A DNA stretch of 64,000 nt from Spirosoma oryzae (GCF_003002825.1 NZ_PVTE01000012.1:124001-188000); one strand, 5' to 3'. Positions 36,621 to 46,431 are shown, counted from the first letter of the stretch. Notes: generated from the sequence alone by a model not told the origin. Numbers and translations are program-made.

Positions 36621-36721
36621 ATGAGTGATTGAGCGAATGAGTGATTGAGCGAATAGCTGGCTATATGTCAGCCTTATTCACCGCGACAGCGGACCGCTCA
36701 TTCGCTCAATCACTCATTCGC
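36621..36721. repeat. Tandem and inverted repeat between lipid permease and ATPase genes
   Basis: A 16-base word (GAGTGATTGAGCGAAT) is exactly duplicated at 36623-36638 and 36639-36654. A 22-base arm, 36633-36654, is the exact reverse complement of 36700-36721, which ends 2 bases before the permease stop. The structure therefore sits inside an operon and could cut back transcription or protect the upstream mRNA end. Confidence 0.8.
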
Positions 36722-36723
36722 AA

Positions 36724-37458
36724 TTAGGTCAGCAGCACCTGCGTCAGGACGAAGTCGGCGGCTACGATGGCGATACAACTGTTGGTTACGGCGGAGGTCG
36801 ATGCAGTACCCACTTCCAGGGCCCCACCCTTTACATTGTAGCCCTGATAGGCCGAGATTGTCGAGACCAGAAAGGCGAAGACGACGGTTTTGATCAGCGC
36901 AAACGTGACGCCGAATGGCTTGTATTCGAAACGCAGGCCCGACACGTATTCTTCGGGAGAGATGACCCCCGCCAGCGTACCGGCAATGTACCCCCCCAGA
37001 ATCGACAGGAAGGCGGCCATGATAACCAATAGCGGGAACATCAGGACCGACGCTACAACCTTTGGCAAGATCAGATACGAACTGGAATTGATCCCCATCA
37101 CCTCCAGCGCATCAATCTGTTCGCTGATACGCATCGTCCCCAGTTCGCCGGCAATGTTCGACCCCACTTTACCCGCCAGTACGATGCACGACAGCGTAGG
37201 CGCCAGTTCCAGGATCGAACTGTCGCGTACGATCAGCGCAATAATATTTTTCGGAACAAACGGGTTGGTCAGGTTGTAGGCCGTCTGTACGCAGGTAACG
37301 GCCCCGATAAACGTATTGACCAGAGCGACGATGAAGATGGAGCCAACCCCAATCGACATGCATTCATCAATGATCAGCCGCAGGTAAACGCCCATTTTTT
37401 CGCGATTGCGAAACAGCGTACCCAGAAAGATAAAATAGTCACCAATTCGTGTGAGCAT
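36724..37458 (-). CDS. mlaE: Mla/MCE-type lipid ABC transporter permease
   Basis: The 244-residue membrane protein has five or six helices and the MlaE family segments GAVTCVQTAYNL, ELAPTLSCIVLAGKVGSNIAGELGTMRISEQIDALEVMGI and a glutamate-rich cytoplasmic loop. It partners with the ATPase at 35868-36614 to move lipids across the inner membrane. It is divergent from the SDR gene, with about 125 bp between their starts. Confidence 0.9.
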   Translation of the reverse strand: MLTRIGDYFIFLGTLFRNREKMGVYLRLIIDECMSIGVGSIFIVALVNTFIGAVTCVQTAYNLTNPFVPKNIIALIVRDSSILELAPTLSCIVLAGKVGSNIAGELGTMRISEQIDALEVMGINSSSYLILPKVVASVLMFPLLVIMAAFLSILGGYIAGTLAGVISPEEYVSGLRFEYKPFGVTFALIKTVVFAFLVSTISAYQGYNVKGGALEVGTASTSAVTNSCIAIVAADFVLTQVLLT

Positions 37459-37582
37459 GATTCAGGTCGACAGCGAGCGTGTCAGTGTAGTGGCGGACAA
37501 GGTCCTACCCTGAAACTCCATCAACTGACGAATGGTTTCTACCGTAACTTGCGCGTTCGTCAGCCACTGTGTTTTTCTCGCT

Positions 37583-38257
37583 ATGAAGTCATTAGCCGTT
37601 GTTACGGGGGGTACCAAAGGAATCGGTCGGGCCATTACCGACAAACTTATTTCTGAACAGTTTGACGTTGTCGTCTGCGCCCGCTCCGTCGACGGAATGA
37701 GTGGAGCGGGTTACCTGCCATTTGCCGCCGACCTCGGCACCCGCGCCGGCGTCGACGCCCTGCTCGACTATGTTCGTTCGCTTGGTCGCCCCGTCGATAT
37801 ACTGGTCAACAATACGGGGGTCTTTTTGCCGGGGCAGATTCAGAACGAGGCCGAGGGTACGTTCGAGCAATTGATGAACACCAACGTCGCCAGCGCCTAC
37901 CACATCACGCGTGGCCTTGTTGGCAGCATGGTATCCCGTCGGAAGGGGCATATTTTCATGATGTGCTCGACGGCCAGCATTACGCCGTATACCAATGGGG
38001 GTTCGTACTGTATTTCCAAATTTGCCTTGCTGGGTATGAGCCGGGTATTGCGCGAAGAATTGAAGCCGACAGGCGTTAAAGTTACGGCACTGCTGCCCGG
38101 TGCTACCCTCACCGATAGCTGGGTAGGCACTGACTTACCAGCCGATCGATTTATCGCAGCCGCCGACGTTGCCAACAGTTTATGGGCCGCGTATACCCTA
38201 TCGCCGTCGGCCGTCATCGAAGAAATTTTGCTACGTCCACAACTGGGTGACCTGTAA
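37583..38257 (+). CDS. Short-chain dehydrogenase/reductase
   Basis: From the ATG at 37583 it has 224 residues. The cofactor motif T-G-G-T-K-G-I-G is at 8-15, NNTG-type motif at about 74-77, catalytic serine in MCSTAS near 129, and Y142-x3-K146. It is a classical SDR using NAD(P)H. The closest resemblance is to 3-oxoacyl-ACP reductase-like or sepiapterin reductase-like enzymes, but the substrate is not determined. The frame upstream to 37532 is unlikely to be translated. Confidence 0.86.
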   Translation: MKSLAVVTGGTKGIGRAITDKLISEQFDVVVCARSVDGMSGAGYLPFAADLGTRAGVDALLDYVRSLGRPVDILVNNTGVFLPGQIQNEAEGTFEQLMNTNVASAYHITRGLVGSMVSRRKGHIFMMCSTASITPYTNGGSYCISKFALLGMSRVLREELKPTGVKVTALLPGATLTDSWVGTDLPADRFIAAADVANSLWAAYTLSPSAVIEEILLRPQLGDL

Positions 38258-38374
38258 GTGGGACAGGTCGATGTAGCGGGTATATAAAGGAGTCGAGCGG
38301 TTTTTGCTAACTTGCGGCCCATCGCTTTCGAGCGGGCAACTTAGTTTAACCGAAAAAAACGGCAAATACAGGAA

Positions 38375-39289
38375 ATGGCTTCTGTTGAGTATCTGGGTAT
38401 AGACGTTGGCGGTACGAACGTCAAAATGGGTATCGTTGATGCGAGTACCGGCAAAATTTCAAACTTTTATAGCCACGATACGGGCAGCTGGCGGCAGTCG
38501 GGTCATTTTATTGATCGCTTTGGCGACGCGGTTGCGCTGCAACTACTGGCCAACAAAGACGTAAAACACGTTGGTATCGGTCTGCCCGGCATGCTCAATC
38601 GCGAACGGACCGTTCCGCTCGAAATCACGGCAATTCCAGAAATCGACGGCGTACCAATGGTCGATATTCTGTCGAAACGCTTCCCGGGTATTCAGTTTTT
38701 TCTCGAAAACGACGCCAACGCAGCGGCTCTGGGTGAATATTATTTCGCCGAAGAAAAGATCAACGAAAATTACATTTTCATCACGCTGGGTACGGGTGTC
38801 GGCGGTGCCGCCATCATCAACAAGAAAATCTTTACCGGGGGTGATGGCAACGCGATGGAGCCGGGCCACATTCCTTCCCGTAACGGTCGCGTGCTTGAAC
38901 GCAACATCGGCAAGGTTGAACTGTTGCAACTGGCCAACCTGCGCCGGTCGGAGTTTAGTGGAGACACACAACTTCCCGACGATGGTAATATTTCTACGAC
39001 GGGTCTGGTAGCCGCTGCCGCCGAAGGTGACAAGCTCGCCATGCAGATCTGGGAAGAAGTAGGCGAAATGCTAGGTGAGGGACTATCTGCCCTGATCAAA
39101 ATTCTGGATATCAAGTACGTACTGATCGGTGGTGGTTTGTCGGCTTCGTTCGACTACATCCTGCCTGCCGTCAATCGTACGCTCGATTACTGGCTGAATC
39201 CTTATTACAAAAACGGGCTGGCCATCAAACGGGCAACGCTGGGTAATGACGCTGGCCTGCTGGGTGCGGCATCGCTTTGCTTCGAATAA
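38375..39289 (+). CDS. ROK-family sugar kinase (glucokinase-like)
   Basis: The 304-residue protein has the ATP motif DVGGTNVKMG (9-18), the sugar site ENDANAAALGE with the catalytic aspartate, GTGVGGAAII, and the EPGH motif. The usual ROK zinc-binding C-x-C-G-x2-G-C cluster after GH is absent (SRNGRVLERN instead). This is seen in polyphosphate/ATP glucokinase-type members. It probably phosphorylates glucose or another hexose. It stands 117 bp after the SDR and ends at a hairpin shared with murB. Confidence 0.85.
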   Translation: MASVEYLGIDVGGTNVKMGIVDASTGKISNFYSHDTGSWRQSGHFIDRFGDAVALQLLANKDVKHVGIGLPGMLNRERTVPLEITAIPEIDGVPMVDILSKRFPGIQFFLENDANAAALGEYYFAEEKINENYIFITLGTGVGGAAIINKKIFTGGDGNAMEPGHIPSRNGRVLERNIGKVELLQLANLRRSEFSGDTQLPDDGNISTTGLVAAAAEGDKLAMQIWEEVGEMLGEGLSALIKILDIKYVLIGGGLSASFDYILPAVNRTLDYWLNPYYKNGLAIKRATLGNDAGLLGAASLCFE

Positions 39290-39305
39290 GCTACACATTC
39301 CATGA

Positions 39306-39340
39306 AGAAGGGGACGCAGCCGATGGTTGCGCCCCCTTTC
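39306..39340. terminator. Bidirectional hairpin between ROK kinase and murB
   Basis: AGGGG-CGC and GCG-CCCCT segments pair around an 8-12-base loop, flanked by A-rich and T-rich ends. It lies between the convergent stops at 39289 and 39354. Confidence 0.6.
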
Positions 39341-39353
39341 TGTTGACCGTTAG

Positions 39354-40379
39354 CTAAATTACATTCACCTCCGGCTGAATGCAAACGCCGTACTTTTCAT
39401 ATACCGATGCCTGAACCTGTTGAGCCAAGGCAATCAGTTCATCGCCCGTTGCTCCGCCATAGTTGACCAGCACCAGCGCCTGTTTAGCGTGTACGCCCGC
39501 ATCATCTTTGCGATACCCTTTCCAGCCCGCCCGCTCAATCAGCCAGCCGGCGGGTAGTTTTACACCGCCGTCGGCTAACGGGTAGCCCGGCATGTCGGGA
39601 TAGGTTTCCTTTAGCTGGGTGAACTGCTCAGCGGAAATTTCCGGGTTCTTAAAAAAGCTCCCGGCATTACCGATCTGCGCCGGATCGGGCAACTTACTCC
39701 GCCGTATGTGAATTACAGCGTCGCTGATTGCCTGAATCGACAGCTTATCTTCAGATACACCCATCGCATCGAGCGTTTCCTGGATAGCTCCGTATCGCGT
39801 GTGAAACGTCGGGACTTTATCAAGCCGAAACGTAACGCGGGTAATGATATACTGTCCTTTCAGTTCGTGCTTAAATACGCTTTCCCGATAGCCAAACGCA
39901 CAATCGGCATGCGTAAACGTGCGGTATTCGCCCGTTGGAATGTGTACGGCCGTCAGCGACTCGAAGATCTGTTCGATTTCAACACCATACGCACCGATGT
40001 TCTGCATAGGGGCCGCCCCGACCGTACCCGGAATCAGCGACAGATTCTCCATACCGGCATACCCATGCGCGACGCAGTAGGCAACCAGTTGGTGCCAGTT
40101 CACGCCTGCTCCTACGCTGAGATAGATGTGGCTTTCATCTTCCCGAACGACTTCTATACCCTGAATCGCCATTTTCACGACCAATCCGTCAAAGTCCCGG
40201 CGGAGCAGAACGTTACTGCCCCCACCCAGAATAAGTTTTGGTACGTCTACGAAGTCATGTAGTAAGAGAAGGGCAGGCAGGTCGTTTTCGTGCGAAATCT
40301 CAACCAGATAGCGTGCCTGAGCCTCGATACCAAATGTATTGTAGGGCTTGAGCGACACGTTACTTTGTATAGTCAACAT
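39354..40379 (-). CDS. murB: UDP-N-acetylmuramate dehydrogenase
   Basis: It reduces UDP-GlcNAc-enolpyruvate to UDP-MurNAc with NADPH and FAD in peptidoglycan synthesis. The 341-residue protein begins with NVSLKPYNTFGIEA, carries the FAD segment ILGGGSNVLL, GTVGAAPMQNIGAYG, the arginine segment FGYRESVFK, and the catalytic serine in NAGSFFKNP. These are features of the type I (E. coli-like) enzyme. It is transcribed alone and divergently from the SPOR lipoprotein. Confidence 0.95.
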   Translation of the reverse strand: MLTIQSNVSLKPYNTFGIEAQARYLVEISHENDLPALLLLHDFVDVPKLILGGGSNVLLRRDFDGLVVKMAIQGIEVVREDESHIYLSVGAGVNWHQLVAYCVAHGYAGMENLSLIPGTVGAAPMQNIGAYGVEIEQIFESLTAVHIPTGEYRTFTHADCAFGYRESVFKHELKGQYIITRVTFRLDKVPTFHTRYGAIQETLDAMGVSEDKLSIQAISDAVIHIRRSKLPDPAQIGNAGSFFKNPEISAEQFTQLKETYPDMPGYPLADGGVKLPAGWLIERAGWKGYRKDDAGVHAKQALVLVNYGGATGDELIALAQQVQASVYEKYGVCIQPEVNVI

Positions 40380-40501
40380 AAACCGGGGAGGTTATCCAAC
40401 AAAAGTAACCAAAATCTATGAGGGTCGCGCACCATTGTCAACGGTCTGTTAACTCGGCGTTGAAAATTGTATTTTTGCCTTCGCACAGTCGAATCGGTAG
40501 T

Positions 40502-41119
40502 ATGAATATCGGATCAAGCCTTGTTGGCGTAGGATTTATAGCCTTGTTAATGGGATGCGCCACGAGCCGCCCGGTAAGTAGTAGTAGTAGTGGTCGTGCG
40601 GCTACCAACTATGGTGCTTACAGCGAGGATTTAGCGACCGTACGGCCTACTTATGGTTCGCCAGCGTCGGGCACGCGTCCAGCGACAAATCGCCCCACGA
40701 ACTCAGGTGAGCCCGCTCCCAAGCCCGCTACACCGTCGACAACACCCCGCAGAACAGAACCACGCCGTTCTACGCCCGCCCCGGTCGCTACGATGAGCGT
40801 AAACCGGCAACTCGACGCCGTACTCGATACCCTGGCCGAACAGAACCGGTCGGTTCGGTATGCCCCCGGCTTTCGCATTCAGGTATACGTCGGTACACAG
40901 CGTCAGGAGGTCGACGCGATAAAGGCATTGATCGCGCAGAACTTTCCTGAACTGAATCCCTACCTAAGCTACAACCAGCCAACGTACAGGCTAAAAGTGG
41001 GCGATTTCATGCGACGCATTGACGCCGAACGCTACTATGCGTCTATAAAACAGCAGGTTCGTTCAGCACTGCTGCAAGGCGACAAAGTAGACGTACGCAG
41101 AGCCCTGTTAATAAAATAA
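40502..41119 (+). CDS. SPOR-domain lipoprotein
   Basis: From the ATG at 40502 the protein has 205 residues. The signal ends in a lipobox (LLMGC, cysteine about residue 19). A serine-, threonine- and proline-rich linker covers about 22-100. Residues about 120-205 form a SPOR domain (FRIQVYVGTQRQEVDAIKA, YRLKVGDFMRRIDAERYY), which binds denuded glycan strands at division sites. It is probably an outer-membrane lipoprotein involved in cell-wall or septum work. Gmd follows 78 bp later. Confidence 0.85.
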   Translation: MNIGSSLVGVGFIALLMGCATSRPVSSSSSGRAATNYGAYSEDLATVRPTYGSPASGTRPATNRPTNSGEPAPKPATPSTTPRRTEPRRSTPAPVATMSVNRQLDAVLDTLAEQNRSVRYAPGFRIQVYVGTQRQEVDAIKALIAQNFPELNPYLSYNQPTYRLKVGDFMRRIDAERYYASIKQQVRSALLQGDKVDVRRALLIK

Positions 41120-41197
41120 TGCAATTCGTTGCGCGAATACCTGTAAATTTGATTCGTTTTGTACAACTGGATGCAATCGACTTATCAGTAATAATAT

Positions 41198-42310
41198 ATG
41201 AAAAAAGCGCTAATCACAGGTGTAACGGGTCAGGACGGCGCGTATCTGACCGAACTGCTGCTCTCGAAAGGCTACGAAGTCCACGGGATCAAACGGCGGA
41301 GTTCGCTCTTTAATACGCAGCGTATCGACCACGTCTACGAAGATCCCCACCAGGACAACGTACGTTTCAAACTACATTACGGTGATCTGTCGGATTCAAC
41401 CAACATCATCCGGATCATCCAAGAAGTTCAGCCCGACGAGATCTATAACCTGGGCGCAATGTCGCACGTACAGGTAAGTTTCGAAGAGCCCGAATACGCG
41501 GCTCAGGTCGATGGTATCGGTACGCTGCGTATTCTTGAAGCCGTTCGCCTGCTGGGCCTAACGGGCAAGACTAAAATCTATCAGGCATCGACATCGGAGC
41601 TTTACGGTGGCGTACAAGGTCACGCGCAGTCGGAAACGACGCCCTTCTACCCCCGTTCGCCGTATGCCGTAGCGAAACAATACGCGTACTGGATTACGGT
41701 CAACTACCGCGAGGCTTACAACATGTATGCCTGCAACGGTATCCTGTTCAACCACGAATCACCACTACGGGGCGAAACGTTCGTTACGCGTAAAATCACC
41801 CGCGCGGTGTCGCGCATTGGTCTGGGCCTACAGGAGAAAGTATACCTTGGCAACCTCGACGCCCAGCGCGACTGGGGTCATGCAAAGGATTACGTCGAAG
41901 CGATGTACCTGATTCTTCAGCAGGAAACGCCGGAAGATTTCGTTATCGCAACGGGTGTAACGACCCGAATCCGGGATTTCGTCCGGATGTCGTTTGCTGA
42001 AATCGGCGTTGAACTGGAATTCTCAGGCGAAGGCGCTAGTGAGACTGCGAAGGTCGTTCGGGCGAACAACCCAGACTTCCCGGTACCTGTCGGTCAGGAA
42101 GTTGTTTGCGTCGACCCACGCTACTTCCGGCCAACCGAAGTAGATCTGTTGCTCGGTGATCCGACAAAGGCGATGACGAAGCTGAACTGGACACCTAAAT
42201 ACGATCTGCCGGCACTGGTAAAAGACATGATGACAGCGGACATCGATCTGTTCCGGCGCGATCAGCTGCTGGCGCAGAGCGGTCACCAGATTCTGAATTA
42301 CTTCGAATAG
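41198..42310 (+). CDS. gmd: GDP-mannose 4,6-dehydratase
   Basis: It converts GDP-mannose to GDP-4-keto-6-deoxymannose for fucose or rhamnose sugars of surface polysaccharides. The 370-residue SDR has the cofactor motif [12 protein letters not shown] (7-18), HYGDLSDS, the catalytic T/S-x-Y-x3-K set ([20 protein letters not shown]), and the family motif [17 protein letters not shown]. The GDP-fucose synthase that usually follows is not here; the gene ends with a strong terminator opposite degP. Confidence 0.95.
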   Translation: MKKALITGVTGQDGAYLTELLLSKGYEVHGIKRRSSLFNTQRIDHVYEDPHQDNVRFKLHYGDLSDSTNIIRIIQEVQPDEIYNLGAMSHVQVSFEEPEYAAQVDGIGTLRILEAVRLLGLTGKTKIYQASTSELYGGVQGHAQSETTPFYPRSPYAVAKQYAYWITVNYREAYNMYACNGILFNHESPLRGETFVTRKITRAVSRIGLGLQEKVYLGNLDAQRDWGHAKDYVEAMYLILQQETPEDFVIATGVTTRIRDFVRMSFAEIGVELEFSGEGASETAKVVRANNPDFPVPVGQEVVCVDPRYFRPTEVDLLLGDPTKAMTKLNWTPKYDLPALVKDMMTADIDLFRRDQLLAQSGHQILNYFE

Positions 42311-42315
42311 GTCAA

Positions 42316-42405
42316 TTTAAGGTTTAACGTCCAAGGTTTGAGGTTAGCTGGCGGGAGTAACACTGGCAGTAGCCAACTTTTAAATATTGAACCACAAACC
42401 TTAAG
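42316..42405. repeat. Imperfect stuttered inverted repeat after gmd
   Basis: TTAAGGTTT words repeat on the left (TTTAAGGTTTAACG, CCAAGGTTTGAGG), and the complement AAACCTTAA appears at the right end near 42395-42403. It precedes the long terminator hairpin at 42411. Confidence 0.45.
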
Positions 42406-42410
42406 CCGCG

Positions 42411-42474
42411 CTACTTCAAGCACTAAAAAAGCCCGTTAGCGTTTGCTAGCGGGCTTTTTTAGTGCTTGAAGTAG
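42411..42474. terminator. 30-bp bidirectional terminator between gmd and degP
   Basis: Arms 42411-42440 and 42445-42474 are reverse complements with one G-T wobble around a GTTT loop. A GC-rich inner stem (GCCCG/CGGGC) is bordered by A6 and T6, so it works on both strands. It ends 3 bp before the degP stop. Confidence 0.9.
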
Positions 42475-42477
42475 TGA

Positions 42478-44001
42478 TTAAACCGGTACGGCGTAGTAGT
42501 ACATCCGCGAGCTGTTTGGGTACATCCCGATCAGCATCAGTCCTTCGCCTTCTTTCACAGAACCCAGAATCATCTGGAGGTCTTTCGTCGTTTTCACGTT
42601 CCGACCGTTCGCCTTCACGATGATGAATCCTTCTTCAATGTCCGTTTCGGCCAGCTTACCATCTTTGATTTGCTTTACCCGAACGCCACCGCTGACACCT
42701 AATTGTTTGGCTTCCTGACCGCTCAACTCTTCAAAGTCGGCACCCAGGGCTCCAAGCGAAGCAGTCGAGGCTGTAACGTCGGCTTTCCGGATTACATCAC
42801 GCCCACCGTTCCGGTTACGCAGTTCAACTTTGTACTCTTTTTCGGTACCGTTCCGATTGACCGTCACGTTGACAATATCACCTGGGCGACGACGGCCGAT
42901 GATTTCACGCATTTGCGCATCTGAATCCAGCGGCTGACCTTCCATTTTCACGATTACATCACCTTTCTGCAATCCAGCCTGTTTGGCAGCGCCATCTTCG
43001 ACGGCCTCGTCAACGTAGATACCACGATTCACTTTGACATTTTTTTCCTTAGCCATCTTGCTGTTCAGCTCGATCGGATGAATTCCGATATAACCGCGCT
43101 GTACGTTACCGTATTTCAGCAGATCAGCCGAGACTTTTTTCACCAATGACACCGGTACTGCGAAGCCATAACCGCTGTAGTAACCCGTTGCTGATGCAAT
43201 CGCCGAGTTGATGCCAACCAGTTCTCCACGTAGGTTTACCAATGCACCACCTGAGTTACCGGGGTTGATAGCAGCATCGGTTTGAATGAACGACTCAACT
43301 GGCGTGTCGGGCTTTTTGTCGTTCCGGTCGATGTTCTGGTCCAGGATACCGATTTTCCGGCCTTTTGCACTAACGATACCAGCAGTTACCGTCGATTCCA
43401 GATCAAGCGGGTAACCAACAGCCAGTACCCATTCACCCAGTTTAAGACCGTCGGAATCGCCTAATGTAATGGCGGGCAAATTGGTAGCTTCAACTTTAAT
43501 AACGGCCAGATCAGTCAGGGGATCAGTACCAATTACTTTGGCTTTGAAACTGCGCTTATCCGTCATGATTACCTCAACTTCGTCGGCGTCCTGTACGACG
43601 TGATTATTCGTAACAATGTAGCCGTCTTTGCTGATGATTACACCCGAACCCGATGCCTGCCCCTGCTGACGGCGAGGCTGTCGCTGCTGACCACCAAACT
43701 CGTCACCGAAAAATTCACGGAAGATGTCAGGTACCTGCTGCTGACGAACCGTGCGGGTCATCGTTGTGCGAATGTGAACAACCGTAGGCGTTACGGCTTC
43801 AGCGGCCGTCGAGAAATCACCGGGTGCGGCCGAGGGGCTATCACCCGTCAGAGCTGCCAGGCGGCTTGTAATGGTTGGGGTCGGCGACGATTCATTAAAG
43901 ACTACGTCACGGTTATTGAATCCCAACAGGTTGTAAGCGGCTAACGTCACGACGCTCGACAGAATCGCCATCAACGCTAAAAGTTTCCAGTTGCTTTTCA
44001 T
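42478..44001 (-). CDS. degP: Do-family periplasmic serine protease/chaperone
   Basis: The 507-residue HtrA-type protease has one N-terminal membrane or signal segment (about 7-24). Its catalytic triad is H134 (NNHVV), D164 (DPLTDLAV) and S250 (GNSGGAL), followed by two PDZ domains (GYIGIHP region and the C-terminal LGVSGGVRVKQI region). A glutamine-rich insert at 101-117 precedes the protease core. It degrades or refolds damaged periplasmic and outer-membrane proteins. The gene is transcribed alone. Confidence 0.94.
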   Translation of the reverse strand: MKSNWKLLALMAILSSVVTLAAYNLLGFNNRDVVFNESSPTPTITSRLAALTGDSPSAAPGDFSTAAEAVTPTVVHIRTTMTRTVRQQQVPDIFREFFGDEFGGQQRQPRRQQGQASGSGVIISKDGYIVTNNHVVQDADEVEVIMTDKRSFKAKVIGTDPLTDLAVIKVEATNLPAITLGDSDGLKLGEWVLAVGYPLDLESTVTAGIVSAKGRKIGILDQNIDRNDKKPDTPVESFIQTDAAINPGNSGGALVNLRGELVGINSAIASATGYYSGYGFAVPVSLVKKVSADLLKYGNVQRGYIGIHPIELNSKMAKEKNVKVNRGIYVDEAVEDGAAKQAGLQKGDVIVKMEGQPLDSDAQMREIIGRRRPGDIVNVTVNRNGTEKEYKVELRNRNGGRDVIRKADVTASTASLGALGADFEELSGQEAKQLGVSGGVRVKQIKDGKLAETDIEEGFIIVKANGRNVKTTKDLQMILGSVKEGEGLMLIGMYPNSSRMYYYAVPV

Positions 44002-44283
44002 GGTTAATTGGGAAAATTGAGAATTGCTCTTTTGTGTAAACTATCGTTTCCGATGTACTGATATAACGGAAAGAGGTTGGGAAAAATCCGGGGTGGGTCT
44101 GTCCTTAACAAAATTTAACAGGGCTTTGTTGAGGGCCGCGAACCAGCCAATTCAAACTGTCTCAGCGGCTAATTTTCACCCACCAATTCCAGATTTTGAC
44201 TCACTGAATCAAATCCCATACCAGGGCCCGGTAGCGTGTTATAAACGTCAAGTTGACAGTCAATCTACTGCATAAAACAACGA
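44002..44283. other. Upstream region of degP, no gene
   Basis: The gap to rnc (44358) has only short frames without recognisable features. It holds the degP promoter and the rnc terminator. ATCGGAAACGAT near 44044-44055 on the minus strand is a small dyad of unknown relevance. Confidence 0.4.
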
Positions 44284-44328
44284 AAACCGGCCAAAACAGC
44301 TACTGAATACTAGCCGATGTGCCGGTTT
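44284..44328 (-). terminator. Probable terminator of the acpP-fabF-rnc operon
   Basis: AAACCGGC (44284-44291) and GCCGGTTT (44321-44328) form an 8-bp stem. On the minus strand it lies 29 bp after the rnc stop and is followed by a T-rich stretch. The loop is long (29 bases), so confidence is moderate. Confidence 0.45.
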
Positions 44329-44357
44329 GACAGAATTATGTACGTAAGGGTGAGTTG

Positions 44358-45122
44358 TCAGCTATCGATCTGCGCCAGTGCCTTTTCCGCAGCGGCCTGC
44401 TCAGCTTTCTTTTTCGAATAGCCGCTACCCGTGGCAAATGGCTCTTCGTCGACAACGACCTGAGCGATAAACTCCCGAAAATGACTACTGCCTTTTTCGG
44501 AAATAATATCGAAGCGGATCTCTTTACCCGACCGTTGCGCCCATTCGATCAGGCGGCTTTTAAAGTTGATATTGTTCTGAACGACCAGATCGAGGTCGTA
44601 ATGGGAAAGCAGTTCTTTTAAGATGAACTGACGGGAAAAGCGGAATCCTTTATCCAGATACACCGCGCCCACCAGGGCCTCCAGCGCATCGCCGTACATG
44701 GAACTCCGGCTCGGTACGCTCTTCGTACGCTGCCCATCGTATTCGATTAGCCTGTCGAGACCAATTTTCCGGGCAATACCGTTCAGGGTCTCACGATTGA
44801 CAATCCGTGACCGGATCTCGGTCAGGAAGCCTTCGTCCTTGTAGGGATATTTTTTAAACAAAAACTCGGCAATCACCATGCCGAGCACAGCGTCGCCGAG
44901 ATATTCGAGTCGTTCGTTCGACTCGCGAAAGCCTTCTATTGCCGTTGCCTTCGATGCCGATGTGTGCCTCAGCGCCAGCTGGTATAAACCCAGATTTGAC
45001 GGCCGTTCACCAATGATGTGCGCGATCGACCGGCGTAGGTTCTTACGAGGATCGCCGTTACCCGATCGGGATCGGAACCAGTCGAGTGGGTTGAACAGAC
45101 TTCGTGGCAGCGTGAGTTGCAA
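44358..45122 (-). CDS. rnc: Ribonuclease III
   Basis: It cuts double-stranded RNA in rRNA maturation and mRNA turnover. The 254-residue protein has the signature ERLEYLGDAVL at 70-80 (E73, D77), the second acidic pair (GDALEALVGAVYLD), and a C-terminal double-stranded RNA-binding domain (GSGYSKKKAEQAAAEKAL). The start lies 4 bp after the fabF stop, so it is the third gene of acpP-fabF-rnc, an order common in bacteria. Confidence 0.95.
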   Translation of the reverse strand: MQLTLPRSLFNPLDWFRSRSGNGDPRKNLRRSIAHIIGERPSNLGLYQLALRHTSASKATAIEGFRESNERLEYLGDAVLGMVIAEFLFKKYPYKDEGFLTEIRSRIVNRETLNGIARKIGLDRLIEYDGQRTKSVPSRSSMYGDALEALVGAVYLDKGFRFSRQFILKELLSHYDLDLVVQNNINFKSRLIEWAQRSGKEIRFDIISEKGSSHFREFIAQVVVDEEPFATGSGYSKKKAEQAAAEKALAQIDS

Positions 45123-45126
45123 GGGC

Positions 45127-46377
45127 TCAGCTTGGTTTACGGAAAATTACAATGGCATTGTGTCCACCAAATCCGAAGGCATTGCTCATAACCGTGGTCA
45201 GTTCCCGCTCCTGCGCTTTGTTTGGCGTCAGGTTGAAGCGCGAATCGACTTCCGGGTCGGGCGTGATCAGGTTGATCGTTGGCGGTACCAGTTGGTGTTG
45301 GAGCGCCATTACACTGGCAATGGCCTCAACCGCACCAGCAGCCCCCAGCAAGTGCCCCGTCATTGACTTGGTCGAGCTAATGTTCAGCTTGAACGCATGA
45401 TCACCAAACAACTTGTAGATTGCTTTCAGTTCCTGCGGGTCGCCGACGGGTGTCGACGTGCCGTGGGTGTTAATGTAGTCAATCTCAGTTGGTTCGATAC
45501 CGGCATCATTCAACGCATCCTGCATCGCCAGGTAAGCCCCCAACCCTTCGGGGTGTGGCGACGTGATATGGTACGCATCCGATGACATGCCGCCACCGAT
45601 TAACTCGGCGTAAATTTTGGCACCACGGGCTTTAGCACGGTCGTACTCTTCGAGGATCAGCGCGCCAGCACCTTCACCCATGACAAAACCATCGCGGTCT
45701 TTATCGTACGGGCGCGAAGCTGTTTCCGGCGAATCATTGCGCTCCGACAACGCCCGGTTGGCGTTGAATCCACCAATACCGGCTCTGGTAACAGCCGCTT
45801 CCGACCCACCAACCACACAAACGTTTAACCGACCCAACCGGATGTAGTTAAAAGCGTCGATGATGGCGTTGTTCGTCGACGCGCAGGCCGACACGGTAAC
45901 GTAGTTTGTACCCCGAAATCCGTACCGCATCGAGATCTGCCCGGAAGCACTGTCGGCGATCATGCGTACGATAAAGAACGGATTGATGCGGGGGGTACCA
46001 TCGCCTTTGGCGTAGTCGATCATTTCGTCCTCGAACGACTTGAGCCCGCCAATACCCGAGCCCCAGATAACACCAATCTTGTTAAGATCGTCGTTTTCCA
46101 GATCAAGGCCCGAATCCTTGACGGCTTCGTCGGTGGCAATCAGCGCGTAATGGGTGAAGGCATCCATTTTACGCGCTTCCTGCCGGGGAATGAACTGCGT
46201 GACATCGAGATTCTTTACTTCACAGGCGAATCGCGTGCGAAACTTGGAAGCATCGAACTTCGTGATCGGGCCGGCACCGCTTACGCCGGCTGATAAGTTG
46301 TTCCAGAAAGTAGGTACATCGTTACCAATCGGCGTAAGTGCGCCAAGACCCGTTACGACTACTCGTTTTAACGTCAT
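45127..46377 (-). CDS. fabF: 3-oxoacyl-ACP synthase II
   Basis: This condensing enzyme elongates acyl-ACP with malonyl-ACP. Among its 416 residues, C165 (VSACAST), H305 (NTHGTSTP), K337 and H342 (STKSMTGHLLGA) form the complete active site, and GFGGHN near the end is typical. It lies 54 bp downstream of acpP and is co-transcribed with it. Confidence 0.96.
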   Translation of the reverse strand: MTLKRVVVTGLGALTPIGNDVPTFWNNLSAGVSGAGPITKFDASKFRTRFACEVKNLDVTQFIPRQEARKMDAFTHYALIATDEAVKDSGLDLENDDLNKIGVIWGSGIGGLKSFEDEMIDYAKGDGTPRINPFFIVRMIADSASGQISMRYGFRGTNYVTVSACASTNNAIIDAFNYIRLGRLNVCVVGGSEAAVTRAGIGGFNANRALSERNDSPETASRPYDKDRDGFVMGEGAGALILEEYDRAKARGAKIYAELIGGGMSSDAYHITSPHPEGLGAYLAMQDALNDAGIEPTEIDYINTHGTSTPVGDPQELKAIYKLFGDHAFKLNISSTKSMTGHLLGAAGAVEAIASVMALQHQLVPPTINLITPDPEVDSRFNLTPNKAQERELTTVMSNAFGFGGHNAIVIFRKPS

Positions 46378-46431
46378 ACAGTTAAACTGCGAGGTAATGA
46401 AAGAAGGAAGCGTGGTACTCGATTCAGTAGC

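Noticed and set aside
44024-44275. 83-codon frame upstream of degP
   Set aside because: No recognisable features, atypical composition, and located where the degP promoter should be.
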